A model generated the notes under the pieces. It saw only the letters and a program-made list of their open reading frames with translations, did no database searches and had not been told where the DNA came from. This document shows positions 11,577 to 22,779 of a stretch of 64,000 nt of DNA, piece by piece (position 1 is the stretch's first letter; each line of letters starts with the position of its first letter). Origin of the DNA: Zygnema cylindricum (Eukaryota > Streptophyta > Zygnematophyceae > Zygnematales > Zygnemataceae); assembly GCA_037447655.1 (NCBI GenBank), contig JBBHKE010003165.1:1-64000 (forward strand). Direction: 5' to 3'. Both the position numbers and the translations under genes were made by a program.

Positions 11577-12885
11577 TGAAATTCTATGGGCTCCATTGCC
11601 ACACAGAATTCGCAGGTCCAAAGGAAGCTAATCTAGATAGTGCCGACTCCAACTTGATATAAACCCAAATGATTGACCCCTTGTCAACCAGAACCCCATT
11701 AAAGCTTCACCCCTGTGAAGTAAGACTTTCTGTGTGCTCAGTTCCACCACAGAATGCAAAGTTAGAATATGAGATTTAGACACATTCCCCCACTTTGAAT
11801 TTCCCTTAGAAATGCAGCAACCCAGGCAAGCAAAAACTCTGACCGACTACATTCTTATATAGCCTGGACTCCCCTGAGTCCGCAGCAGCAAAAATCACTG
11901 AAATTGGTCAACTGAGTTGATAGTTATGGCTAGCCAAAGTTTGTCATTTATACAAGGTGCTCTCTGGGAGAGTCAGCTACCTACCCGAAATATTCTAAGT
12001 CCTAAACCCCTCTCTAAACCCTCCAGTACTGAGGTACGGACCAATCACATTACTGTATAGTACATAAAGGTACAGATGCTGGTGTTACTTTTGTACGATC
12101 ATCGTACGACATGGCTAAAAAGTCAACAAATGTCCTAACCGGATTCGCTCTTATAATCTCCGGAATTCATGCCTCCAAATCTTATCTCTCCACGTGGCGC
12201 CAGGTCATGCCGCATCATAAAATTGGTACCGTACAAGAAAGTACAAGTGCCGGAGTACTTTCTGTACGTACATTGTACGATGTCGCCATAGTGCGACATT
12301 TGTCACTCCCGGATTTGTTTTCTGCCGTTCCGGAAATTCCGTAATCCCGTACGATGTTGCCACGTGTCATCCGGAGTGGCGGCGTCTGCAAACTGCCAAA
12401 TTTTCCTTTCCGCGATGTCGGCGCTAACCACGGCCGTCCGATTTACATCGTAATTAAAATGGTCCATCGAAATACATGTCTGTACTATTTATTTCGTCCG
12501 GTACTAAAAATACAACTGTTTCTATGCCCTATATATCGTAACCCAGTTAAATGGAAAATCCTACCTATAACTATTTAAATATTTATCAAACCCTATACGT
12601 ACTAGCACTAGTCCTAGGCTAAAGGGACAAAGCTAACGGCTACGGGATGTTTGACGGACGGTAGGTACCAGGATCAATTCCTGGGTCCGTCAAATACCTT
12701 TTTGGTAAACATACCTATTATCTATTCCTGTCTCTCTGGAGAGCTTACGTAGCCATGGCTCTAGCTCCCTCTCCAGCCTTCAGTGACTACAACAAGTGTG
12801 GGGGCTTGGAGAAGGGAGTCCGAGTCAGACTGCCTCTACTCTTTTTCCATCTAGTAAAGACCTAGAAAATACCCAAATATCAACA
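11577..12885 (-). repeat. 5' LTR of the gag-only element
   Basis: This is the partner of 8382-9690, equal in length. In element orientation it precedes the primer site and gag. Its right edge is followed by TAATG, whose last two bases are shared with the start of the miniature LTR element. Confidence 0.85.
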
Positions 12886-12941
12886 TAATGTTGGATTTCC
12901 TTGAAATCCGGGATTCGGCATGTCCCACACTTGGGAAAATT

Positions 12942-13012
12942 GAGCCGGCCAGGGTTCGAACCTGGGACCTTTCACTTCAGCTGCGAGCGCACTACCACTT
13001 TGCCACCAGCTC
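12942..13012 (-). ncRNA. tRNA-like cloverleaf in the left (3') LTR of the miniature element
   Basis: Read on the minus strand, GAGCTGG at the start pairs with CCGGCTC at the end (7 bp, one G-U). TGGCAAAGTGG fits the pol III A box, and GCA/TGC forms a three-pair D stem. CCAGG-TTCGAAC-CCTGG is a perfect T arm containing an exact GGTTCGAACCC B box. The anticodon arm is weak: TCGC/GTGA can pair, but the loop AGCTGAA lacks the normal U33. I read it as a tRNA-derived module rather than a functional tRNA gene. No 3' CCA is encoded. Confidence 0.7.
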
Positions 13013-13161
13013 GATGTTGAGACTGGCGGGTTCGTACCCATTTATTACGGGCTGCTCGAGTATGGATATTTCCATATTCTACCCTGTATTGGACCGGCTT
13101 CACGTGCCAATCCAACACCCCCTCTCACGGGAAAGCCGGTCAAACCATCCGCAATCCGGCT

Positions 13162-13174
13162 GGCTCTGATACCA
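13162..13174 (-). promoter_or_regulatory. Primer binding site for initiator tRNA-Met (3' end type)
   Basis: The minus strand reads TGGTATCAGAGCC starting directly at the LTR boundary. This is the standard plant Copia/TRIM primer site, complementary to the 3' end of initiator tRNA-Met. Confidence 0.85.
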
Positions 13175-13227
13175 TGCTAGATTTCCTTGAAATCCGAGAT
13201 TCGGCATGTCCCACATTTGGGAAAATT

Positions 13228-13298
13228 GAGCCGGCCAGGGTTCGAACCTGGGACCTTTCACTTCAGCTGCAAGCGCACTACCAATGTGCCACCAGCTC
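13228..13298 (-). ncRNA. tRNA-like cloverleaf in the right (5') LTR of the miniature element
   Basis: This is the second copy of the 71-nt tRNA-like module. Here the D arm is a full four-pair stem (GCAC/GTGC) around a TTGGTA-containing loop. The acceptor and T stems and the B box are identical to the other LTR. The A-box-like TGGCACATTGG departs from the consensus at one position. It lies upstream of the primer site, so pol III transcription could in principle start within the 5' LTR. Confidence 0.7.
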
Positions 13299-13403
13299 GA
13301 TGTTGAGACTGACGGGTCCGTACCCATTTATTACGGGCGGCTCGAGTATGGATATTTCCATATTCTACCCTGTATTGGACCGGCTTCACGTGCCAATCCA
13401 ACA

Positions 13404-13750
13404 CAACGACAAAAACTTGTCATCGCAGGATGGAAATTCAGCGGCGAAAAAACTTTCTTATCATATCCGACAAAGCAGAGGCTGTGTTGTCGCTAAATGG
13501 AATTCTAGCGACAAAATTGCTTGATCATCATCTTTGAGAGTACAAAGGGTGTTTTGCCGCTAGAAGGAAATCCAACGACAAAACAATTTTCTCATCGTCT
13601 GTGAAAAATCATAGAGTTAAAATTCGCAAATTTCAAAACATATAAACCTTTGTTACTATGTTTTTGTCTCTTTGAATAGCCTTTCAGCCGCGAGGTTGTT
13701 TCGTCGCTGGTTCATGAAGTTTCAGTTATCATATTACATGGGTATTATTA
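13404..13750. repeat. Repeated ACGACAAAA/CAGCGACAA units, flank of the miniature element
   Basis: Four loosely repeated phrases built on CGACAAAA or TTGTCGCTA occur at about 13405, 13490, 13510 and 13570. A TTTCGTCGCTGG phrase at 13702 resembles 8290. They look like subterminal repeats of the DNA transposon into which the LTR elements inserted. Confidence 0.35.
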
Positions 13751-15126
13751 TATTAAAGACCAAATAAGAGGTTTTTTTATATGTCAAAAAAACAGATAAA
13801 AACTAGACAAAAACCATTAAAACAGTAGTGAAAAATCAAACCAAAGTTTTCCGGAAAAGAAAAGCAAAGATGAAGAAAGATACGCGGTGAGAAAGAAAAT
13901 AAAAAAGTCATATTTGTAGCATATACAGATGATTCACAAACGAAAAAATGTCAAGAACATATAATATATTTAAATACGATAGTGTCATCTATACAACATG
14001 AAAGCAATTTAAAAAACACACAATGAGAAAAAAATATATAAAAAAAGTTGACACATATAAAATCATTCATTAACAACAATGGGAGAGAAGAAGTACAAAA
14101 TTTATATGTTTCATGATAAACCCTTTTAACAACGTTAGACTAAAACAAAAAATCATCTAAGGCCTATTAATCTACAATAGTCAACAAAACTCTAAATAGT
14201 ATTGAATTCCTAACGTTTTTGCTTCTACCTCAGAAATCCTCTTTACATAATTTTAAAACCTTCATATTTTACACACACTAACTAAGTATCAACGATTTGT
14301 GATAACAAATATAGATCCATGAAAGGCTCCTCACGGTATAATCCATGCGCTTTCGTACGCTGGAATACCTTCAATATGGTATTTTCTTCTTCCCTGCGAT
14401 GGTATGGGTGCTCTCCAATACAACAGGCACTCGGATATAAGTTCATCGTTGATGACAATTTAAAATACACAAAAGAGACAAAGATAACGGATTAGTAGGG
14501 AGTTTATGAGTTTGACAAGTATAACGCAAAAAAGAGGGACAAAGAGAGAGACTAAAATAGTATGTCATATTCGGAGATGGCAAAGAAATGTATGGAGACA
14601 TAGCGACAGAGTGGTGGTGGATGGTTAACGACTAGGGAGATAAATAACGCGTAGGGGCAAGAAGAGAGATAATATGGAAGAGGGAGTGACCAAAATTCAG
14701 GGAGGGCACGAGAAACAGGAGTGGGGGGAAATGATAAATGATAAACTGAAAGAGTTAGAAAACAAGATGGAGTGCAATTATGAGAGGGAAACAAGTGTCA
14801 AAGGATGAGCAAATATTTAAAAGGGAAGAAAGGAAAAATTACCAGTGAGGTAGTGAGAGACGAAATAAGCGGGACACAGAACGAAAAAGAGAGTCAGAAC
14901 GAAAAACACAGAAATGATATGAGATAGAATGAGGGAGAGAGAGATAGTGGGAAGAAAAGAGTGAGAGAGAAGAGTAAGGAAAGGGAATGGTAAAAAATGT
15001 GGGAGACGGACAATTCATAGAGGGAGAAGTTAAGAGATAAAGAGGAAGAGAGGATGAAGGAGGAAGAATAAGGAGGTAGAGAGTGCAAGATAGATGAATA
15101 AACATGTTGAGCTCCGCACCTACCAA
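13751..15126. other. AT-rich then GA-rich non-coding DNA
   Basis: No gene is recognised. From about 14530 to 15085 the + strand is strongly purine-rich (GAGAGA, GGAAGA), so the long minus-strand frames there are low-complexity translations. The stretch 13751-14290 is AT-rich without clear structure. Confidence 0.4.
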
Positions 15127-17630
15127 TGATTTCCTAATAATCTCAAAAAAAATTAGCGACGATGTTGGCTCGGACTTCCTTCTTGTTCCGCCATATTACA
15201 GTCTACCCTACTACTGATGTAAACCTAAAAATAGGTATAGATTACTGGATGTCGCAAGACTAAGCGAGGCGGCGGGGCGATGATTCGCATCCTGCCCAAA
15301 AATGGTGACGTCGTGTAAAAATGGATCTGCGAGATTCAAAAGCCAACCACTGGAAAATGGGGATTTGGTTGGGATTTGCCTGACCACAAAATCTTTTTTT
15401 TTTGTTATGTCCGCATATGCCGCTGGTTTGTTGTCAGTTCTCATTTTCAAACGCCGCGTTTTTTTAATTCTAAATTCTGTAACTTCACTCTAATATATAC
15501 ACAATATGACACTAATTTGTTGTCGTTTTGTGAAACATAATCCATTTTAAAGTCAAACTTAACTCTAATAAGCACCTTTTTCGTTTAAAGGTCTGGTATT
15601 ACCGTTATGTTCACTTTTGACCCTTTAATAGTGTCAATACATACTATATTAATCTCGCATGATCTCAAATAGAGTTAAAAAGGCATTGTATTTCACTTAA
15701 CATTCCGCGACTATCAACATGTGTAAGTATGCAACACTACGTTTACGTAACATCGACAGTTTTTAGCATGTGCACATGTTATCCATTCACAATATCACAC
15801 ACAAAAACGAACGTCTAAAGGTATGCGAACGCCTATTTTACAAATCGACTCCAGTATTTTTCTAAACGCAACTTTGTATGCGACCGACATAAGTTAACCA
15901 CAATTTCCGTACGGGTTTCGAAAACGAAGTACACTGTTGTATGAAAAAACTACTTCCGTACACCATATTATTCATGAATTCAATACAGTATTACCATTGA
16001 CGCTGATTACCTAGAACCATAATTAAAGTCAAAGATAAATTAAATTCATTCACTGTATTTCAGGTATCAATGTCAAAATTTTGGGGTGCCGATATAGCGT
16101 ACATAAGGCTAATAAAGATTCACGGTGTAGTTGTCAAGTTTTGGATTGTTTTGTTCATGTTTTCGAAATGGATGTTATTTATAAGTATGAGACACCTAAC
16201 TTAACTGATTTGGAATCTTAATGTAGTTTATATTCTTAATTAGTGTTCCCTAAAGGATATTGTTTTAGATTTCTTTATTTTCCTCTTTCATGTGGGGCTC
16301 ATTTAGATGGCATCTCGGACATTTGTTAATTTCAATCCTAACTTACAAAGGGTTGCTGTCAATTGTTTTCTTGAAGTTACGAGCACGTAATGATTGAGAG
16401 CTGATTAAAAAATTTACATGTTTAAGCAATTTTGTTAAGCTGTCATAAAGTTGCCACACTCAAACCTACGTTGCTGTGTCTGACCAAAAAATCGAACAGG
16501 AATAGTGTTTTACTCACTTCCGAAATTAGTATTTTACTCACTTCCGGAATTGTACTGGAGGTGATGTAATGTGCTTGGAAATGGTTGCGGTTACATACTG
16601 CCAATATTACAACAATTTTACATTTGGCGTTTGCACTTGAACGTATCTGGAATCAAGTCGAGGTATGTCTAAAGGATGTCACGACCATGATGACCTAATT
16701 AAATTGACATTTCGGGCCCCTCACAAAGCCAAAGGGACGGGCAAAATGCATTTAAGGACAAAATTTGTTGCTCGACAAACTTTTTCCCTCTTGACATCGA
16801 CACTGGGACGCGTAATTAATTCTCATTATTGAAAGTGTTCTTTGATGGATCGAATGCGCAAAATGAGTTATGTATTACACTGCCCATCGGAATCAAAAAT
16901 CATAAGATACAACAACTCTTATTAAACGAAATTGACAGGAAATGCCATTTTTTGGCCTTTAAACTCACTTTTCTCCGTGCACTTTCTTAAATTTGTGATA
17001 GCGAGGATTGGGATGGCAAGGTAAGGTTTTGTGTGTATCGAAGGTCGCTAACACCTTCTCTAACAACGCTCGTGGAGACGTTGCGGCTAACACGCCTAGG
17101 AGACTAAAGTTTTGTTCTGACAAAAATGTATTAAGAAGTTAAAATCGACAAAAAAACGTATATATAAATAATATCTTTGACCGGTTTGACCTACGACTAA
17201 TATATTCTGCTTCATTATTTATTTATTTTTTTGTAAAGGGTAAGTTGACTTTACAGTTAGAAAAATGTGGATCCGAAAGCAAACTAGAATACGAAACTTA
17301 TGTTTTATAACTTTCGGTAAATGTATAACATTCACCTTCCCATGCTACCTCTTATCGTCCCTCTCATTTTAAGGACCAATCCCACCTTTCACTTTCGACC
17401 TCTCTTTCACAACGATCACACTTACGACCCTTGTGACGTCCTCGTTGTTAATTGCTTACAAATCCACATCCTTCCAACCAAACAACAACTTCTCTAACTT
17501 CTACCCGATCATGCACAGCCCCCTTCGCTTTGTAGCTCACATTAGCTTCAGTACAAAGCAAGGGGCCTTATAGAGTGCCCTACCCTAGGGTGTGGCAAGT
17601 TGTACGCTGCATAAGCTAGCGTCACAATAT
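15127..17630. other. Intergenic DNA with one partial MITE end
   Basis: The only recognisable piece is the right half of the CACCGTGAATCG MITE family, with GGTATCAATGTCAAAATTTT at 16062 and the terminus ATTCACGGTGTA ending at 16129. The left half is lost or diverged. I see no coding region in the remainder. The paired phrases TTTTACTCACTTCC at about 16508 and 16532 are a 24-bp tandem repeat. Confidence 0.4.
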
Positions 17631-19680
17631 GTTTGAAGGCATACTTAAAGACCAAAGCGCGAATTTTGCCTCTTCACCTTGGACACATCACTCAAATTCT
17701 CTTTCATCGACATCCATATCCGCAAGACTTACAATCGCTGGACGTCTTGGCGCTTTTGGGTGCCATCACTAGGGTTACCCTCGTCCATGTCTATATACCT
17801 ATATCCCCCACTACCTTGGGGAACTTGTTCAATTGGCTCTTTGACTTCCTTTGGACTTGTTGGCTGATGATAGTACAAATGACCAGCTTGGCACCTTGTT
17901 TCCATGTTTCCATTCTGGGTATTAATTTTGCCACTCAAAAAAAGCCACGCTTCCATGTTCTAACTGGTACAATTTTAACACCAAAAAACTACAGAAAGGG
18001 CGGTGGAGAGAAAGTACGTAGAATTTATGAAAACGACAGACTGCATAATAACGTATCATTGGACTTTCTATGTCACTTCTACGACTCCGCGCCCCTATTA
18101 CCAAGCACCAGTTATATACTGTAAGTTGTCTTCCATAGTCATTCGCGAAAATTACCTCGAGTTGCGTGAGCTCTTTGGAATTTCACTCCTTGTTTGTCCT
18201 CTGAAACAACTATTGAAGATTTGTCTACCTCTCAGCTAGAAAAAGGTACAATCCTCTCAAATTGTTTGATTTAGATTGAGAAGCTTTGCGAATGAGCTCA
18301 ACGAATCCCTTCACCTTTCGGTGATGGTTTGTTTTGAATGATTTATGAACTTCTTTGAGATATAACTCTTCTTGAAACCCATCAGAAAGTAGAGAATTTT
18401 TGTTTGAGATGGCGTCCAAATGGCTCTTTGTCCCTCGTTCCACAACTTCTTTATCGGTTTCCAATAAAGCGACATGAGCCTACCACGTCGTTTTCCAGAC
18501 CGTCAACAAAAATTTCGAGGCTATGTCGCATCTTCCTTTATTCTAAAGTCGCTCGACACCACCATTGCATGCAAGAGTCCAAAGCCGCTAAGCAGAGTCC
18601 TAATTTTTGCCAACCGGCCATTGGGCCGAGTATCACGCGCATGATCTGTTGCCGGAAAATCTTTTGCCCCGACAAACTCACAAATAATGTGACTTAGAGT
18701 TGTCTCGTTGACTAGTGCCACATCAACATTGACCACCATGGATAGATCTTACGATGTCAAGAGAGCTTTAGCCATGACAGGATGAAAAAAAGGAAGGTCG
18801 TCGTGGTTAAGGATTCCGAGGGAAAAGACAAAGTCTACGTGGGATTATTCACGCAAAGATCCAAGGAGATCGGTAACTAGTCCGACAAAGGAGGAAATGT
18901 TTCCTAATAAGATGACATCAGGCCTGCGGCTCAAGCAGAGCAAATATTTTGTAATTCTAAGTAGCAACTGTCTTAAATGTGTGAAGTAGATATGGGTTGG
19001 TATGAGGAGTAAGGAGAGGTACCAAGAGAGAGTCTTGACTTTGGGACGATCTTTCTCAAATGTTAGGTTTGAGGTTGACAAAATGATTCGGAGATCTTTG
19101 TTGAATATAGGGGTTAGTGAGAAGTTTTGCCTGAGATATGATGGAGCCGGGGAGAAGGAAAAAGTCGAGAAGGGCCACACACGAGACCATTTATCAACAA
19201 AAACAGATCGATAAAGACAAGAAGAAAAAATAAGAATGATATGAATGGGTCGATTCCTCGCCTTGAACTCTCTTGACTTGGCTCCATCGGCACATCGGCA
19301 AGCGTACTTTGCCCGGAAAATTTGTCTTGTAAGAACGACTCTTCATAAGCTTTTTCCGGTGTTCCAATATTTGGAACTAAACTCGTCACTTAAAGTGGTG
19401 ACATTTGCAAACGCTACGTAGCTTTTTGACAGTGTAGACGTCATATCTTCCGCAATAGACGTCTGATTTTTTGTGACATTATAAACTCGTTGATTATTTG
19501 CGACACTGTTGACGTCATTGATTCTATAAATTTCGTCGTTGCATCGTGATTTTGTTTTGTCTTTTCTCTTTCGACATGTCACCAATTTAAGGTGGACTTT
19601 ATACCGTTACATCTTGCTTTTGTTTTTGTCTTTTATCTCTCGAACTGTCACCAATTTTAGGCATATATAGTCAGATTTTG
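17631..19680. other. Region with open frames on both strands, no gene identified
   Basis: A 163-codon frame on + (17633-18124) and several minus frames between 17729 and 19585 (for example 18225-18464 and 18521-18739) are open, but none shows a motif I recognise. The minus series could be a decayed protein-coding region, since several frames abut with only short breaks. The evidence is too weak to name a family. Confidence 0.25.
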
Positions 19681-19688
19681 CGCAAAGG

Positions 19689-20211
19689 TACACCGTGAAT
19701 CGCTATTAGCGTAATGAAATAGACAGCGTAATGAAACAATGATCGTTATTTACGCTAATTGGGAATTTCAGTTTTTTCCATAAAAACTTTTATTCTAATT
19801 TATCATTAACTCTTATTTGTAAACTGCCTTGTAAAAATTTTCGGCGCATAATATATCCACACTAAAATATGTGCATGTACGAAATTGTTCAAATCGTACG
19901 CCGTCGTGTTTTTTTGACATCCGCGTATGCCGGAAAATATTTACGCAATTACATGTTAGCGCGACTACTAGACATCGTGAATATTTTTTCTATTCTTTTC
20001 TACTTGAAAAATTACAAAATAGTACGGCTCTGACAGTCCGTACACCACCCTATTTAAAATGGCACCATATTAGATTTATGAAACCTATTTAATGGGGTAC
20101 CTCAAATAGCGTTTGGAAACATTTAGAATGATTAACTCTATTTGAGAATTTGCCGAAAAAAACAAGGTACCTCAATTAGAGTCATTAACGCTAATAGCGA
20201 TTCACGGTGTA
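19689..20211. mobile_element. Long member of the CACCGTGAATCG MITE family, 523 bp
   Basis: The left end reads TACACCGTGAATCGCTATTA and the right end TAATAGCGATTCACGGTGTA, giving a 20-bp perfect terminal inverted repeat. The interior differs from the 203-bp copies and has no coding potential. The boundary TA suggests a TA target duplication, as in Stowaway/mariner-type MITEs, but this is inferred. Confidence 0.75.
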
Positions 20212-20322
20212 GCTTAAGAATTCTAAAAGCTTTTACAAAGCTTTTTTTTTCTCATATAATTTTTGGCATGATTCATTCCAAGAAGGGGGGGTGGGGAAAG
20301 GGAGAGGTGGAGAGATATTAAG

Positions 20323-20525
20323 TACACCTTGAATCGTTATTAGCGTATAGAAATTATAAGTGTAAAGAAAAAATTAGCGTCATTTATTCTTATGTAGTGC
20401 CAGGAGACGTGGCAGTTTATGTTTCACGTCCTTAAATAGTGTAGTTTATTATATTTAAGGTATCAATGTCAAAATGTTGGGGTGTCGATATAGCGTACAT
20501 AAGGCTAATAGCGATTCACCGTGTA
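20323..20525. mobile_element. Complete MITE, 203 bp, CACCGTGAATCG family
   Basis: Ends are TACACCTTGAATCGTTATTA and TAATAGCGATTCACCGTGTA. The interior contains GGTATCAATGTCAAAATGTT and AGCGTACATAAGGC, also seen at 16062. A second copy of exactly the same length is at 61800-62002. Confidence 0.8.
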
Positions 20526-21054
20526 GCGACCATGTTGGAGAATTTTCACATTTCCGAGAGAGTGTGATTTTTCGAAGGGTTGCCTTATTTGCTAGTAAAA
20601 TTCACTTTATTATAAGTGGCTCGAAAGGTAGTTGACGTTTCAGGATGAGTTGGCGTGACGTGGCCGTTGGTGGAAAAAAGAAAGGCTACAATCTTAGGGT
20701 ATGTGCCCATGTGTTCAAGTAAGGGTTTATTTCCGTCGTTTTTACAGGAAATGGGACTTGCAACGAGAATATATGACGCTGTACGAAAAATGGGCAAGAG
20801 CACAAGTACATATTGCGTCATCTTGGAACTTAGGAGGTACGACAATTTGGCGTTATTATCATCGCGACCCACTTCCACGTCACGCCAGCTCATCTTCACA
20901 CTTGCACTGGAATCAAATCGCGACTTGATTTTTATCAAAATAATACCCTATTGACGAATAGAAAACTGGGACTGCACGCGTCAAAAATTTCAAAAAAAAT
21001 GAACGAGGAGAGTAGACTATTTTTTCCCTGCTCGTCACGCGCATGTATGTACGA

Positions 21055-21790
21055 AATGTTAGGATATTGGGCGAATCGGCGTCGACCAAAATCGCGCCGT
21101 CAATGTTTGGCTCGTTTCAGTGCGACGATGATGTTTCGTTTTGTGTGGTACATTTGTGACGGTTCGGTGCGATCACTATTTCTTTGTACGGTCGTGGGAC
21201 GATTTCACGGAAATGCTGGTTCGCGAAGCGCGATTTGGCGTCCGCGTAATACTTCATGTTCGCGACGCGTGACGCGATCTTTTCGTCCGCGGAAATACTC
21301 TATGTGTGCGACGAAGCGGCAATACCTTTGTACGGCCGATCCTTCTACGATCCTGCCGCATCTTGTTTCAGATATTTGTCAGAGTAGAGGTAGCTTGATG
21401 CAGGCTATGGCAGGCGCACTCAGCGTGCGTCTGGTCGTTACGTTAAGGAACATTTTGCGATGTATTGATTTCAGTTGTATTTGTTTCTTAATCATTGTAG
21501 TGAGTGTTTAGTGAGTTAGTAGAGTTAGGAAAGATATCCATAAAAAATGTATTCAGTGTGAGAGTGAGTGAGAATAAAAGATAAACGAGAGTTAGTAATC
21601 TGAGTGAGTTAGATTGGTAAGAGTGAGAGATTGTTTTGGAAAAGCCTCGGCTTAATATATTTATATTTTGTCGATGTGACATGTCATGAGGTGATTGAGA
21701 TTTATTTATGTGTAAGCTTCCTCTATGCATCATCTTGGTTTATTGTTTGTGAAGTGAGTCGATCCTTGTGTTCTTACACGAAAATGACAA
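21055..21790. mobile_element. 736-bp insertion flanked by a 10-bp direct repeat
   Basis: GTATGTACGA occurs at 21045-21054 and again at 21791-21800. Comparison with the related uninterrupted copy near 50815-50935 shows the two sides were once contiguous. The inserted sequence is GC-richer at first, with an imperfect tandem repeat around 21228-21330 (GCGTCCGCG / TCGTCCGCG phrases). It then becomes GAGTGAG-rich. The + strand 186-codon frame at 20951-21511 crosses the left junction and is therefore unlikely to be a gene. The element class is unclear; the TGTT...GACA ends would fit a solo LTR. Confidence 0.5.
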
Positions 21791-22273
21791 GTATGTACGA
21801 AAAAAAAATTGTTGGTGTCTTGGACCTCCACTTTCATTCATGGGTCCTTATCAAATGGAGACGTCGTCCTCGTCTCTCCCTCTCTTTCTCACTCGACCAC
21901 TCCTCTTTCTCTCTTATTTACACGAGATGTAGCAATAATAATATAAAATGAAAGATGTTCTTTTTATATTTTTTTTGAATATTTTCGGTATGAGTTTGAT
22001 GGCATATCGAATGATAAAAGATAAAAAAACGAAATCGGAAAGCCATGGCGGAAAATCTACGTACTGATGACGTCACATGGTAGCATGACTTCGCTATATC
22101 ACAAAACCCGAAACATCTACAACGTCACAAAAATCTCGACGTCTACAACCGTCGCCGTTTTTGTAGAAGTCACCAATTTTAGGAAGTTTCGTAGTTTTGT
22201 AGTCGTCTACATTTCGTTTCGTAAACTGTCGCACATTTGGTAGGCGTCTACAACTGTTACATAACATTTGAAG

Positions 22274-22638
22274 CATAGTTCAAAAGTAGGTGAAAGTAGG
22301 CCCATACAATATGCCTATTGTACGCATAACATACAATATGACCTTAAGACCCATATTGTATTGGTCGCAAAATGAAAAATAATAGTAACAGGGTTGAGTT
22401 GCACATCGATCGATAGAGAATTAAACGTCATGTCTAAATTTTGAAAAACATTCGGACAAAAAAATATTTTTCTGTGAGTTTTGAGGTTTTTTTTTATTTA
22501 AACCGTTAGATTCGGACGATCGGACGATCGCTGATCAAAGTAGCGATCTAAGAAGATCACATGAAAAGCCCATAACACAACTTACGGTAAAGGCGCCGAC
22601 AAATGGCCTACAATAGAAACGCCTACTTTTGAACTATG
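22274..22638. mobile_element. hAT-like MITE, 365 bp, with perfect 8-bp target duplication
   Basis: The termini CATAGTTCAAAAGTAGG and its exact reverse complement form a 17-bp perfect inverted repeat. ATTTGAAG flanks both sides (22266-22273 and 22639-22646). It is inserted into the TTA-flanked element. The interior has CATATTGTAT-type palindromic phrases and no ORF. Confidence 0.85.
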
Positions 22639-22779
22639 ATTTGAAGTAATGAAGGCGCAAAAACAGTAATGATTGACATGGGAACACTTTGAAAAGTACA
22701 CCGTAAAATCTGCGCTAAAATCCAAAGTAATATTTAAAAGCTTCGGTTACATGGGCACACACCATTAGGAACATATTAT

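Larger units (their letters stand above)
8382..12885 (-). mobile_element. Gag-only Copia-type LTR retrotransposon (TR-GAG-like), 4.5 kb
   Basis: Two near-identical direct repeats of exactly 1309 bp (8382-9690 and 11577-12885) bound a 1.9-kb interior. In element orientation (minus strand) each LTR starts TGTTGATATTTGGG and ends ATAGAATTTCA. A purine tract (AATAAGGGGAG) abuts the 3' LTR at 9691, and a tRNA-Met-related primer site abuts the 5' LTR at 11576. The interior codes only for a gag protein; protease, integrase, reverse transcriptase and RNase H are absent. TAATG occurs at 8366-8370 and 12886-12890 as a likely 5-bp target duplication, with 11 extra bases at the left edge. LTR similarity suggests a fairly recent insertion. 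Confidence 0.85.
12889..13403 (-). mobile_element. 515-bp miniature LTR retrotransposon (TRIM/SMART-like) with tRNA-like LTRs
   Basis: Two direct repeats of exactly 229 bp (12889-13117 and 13175-13403) flank a 57-bp interior. In minus-strand orientation the LTR starts TGTTGGATTGG; it ends AATCCAACA in the left copy and CTAGCA in the right. The interior begins immediately with the primer site TGGTATCAGAGCCAG and ends in the purine tract GAGAGGGGG. That leaves essentially no room for coding sequence, so it is a non-autonomous miniature. Each LTR contains a 71-nt tRNA-like sequence on the same strand. The two LTRs differ at several positions, so the copy is not brand new. I found no clean 5-bp target duplication. 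Confidence 0.85.
20697..22764. mobile_element. TTA-flanked TIR transposon (PIF/Harbinger-like) with two nested insertions
   Basis: The left terminus GGGTATGTGCCCATGTGTTC is mirrored by the right terminus GGTTACATGGGCACACACCA, and TTA flanks both sides (20694-20696 and 22765-22767). TTA target duplications with G-rich termini are typical of PIF/Harbinger. Subtracting insertions at 21055-21790 and 22274-22638 leaves about 1 kb, similar to the copies at 49975, 52885 and 56032. Its interior carries CTACAACCGTCAC and ATGACGTCA phrases shared by the family. There is no transposase ORF. Confidence 0.65.

Noticed and set aside
12942-13298. A functional tRNA gene
   Set aside because: The anticodon arm is weak, U33 is absent and the sequence is repeated in both LTRs, so a tRNA-like retroelement module is more likely.
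17633-18124. 163-codon frame as a possible gene
   Set aside because: No motif, no splice structure, and opposing open frames of similar quality. Left as unassigned.
20951-21511. 186-codon Arg/Cys/Ser-rich frame
   Set aside because: It crosses the boundary of a transposon insertion and has no recognisable domain.
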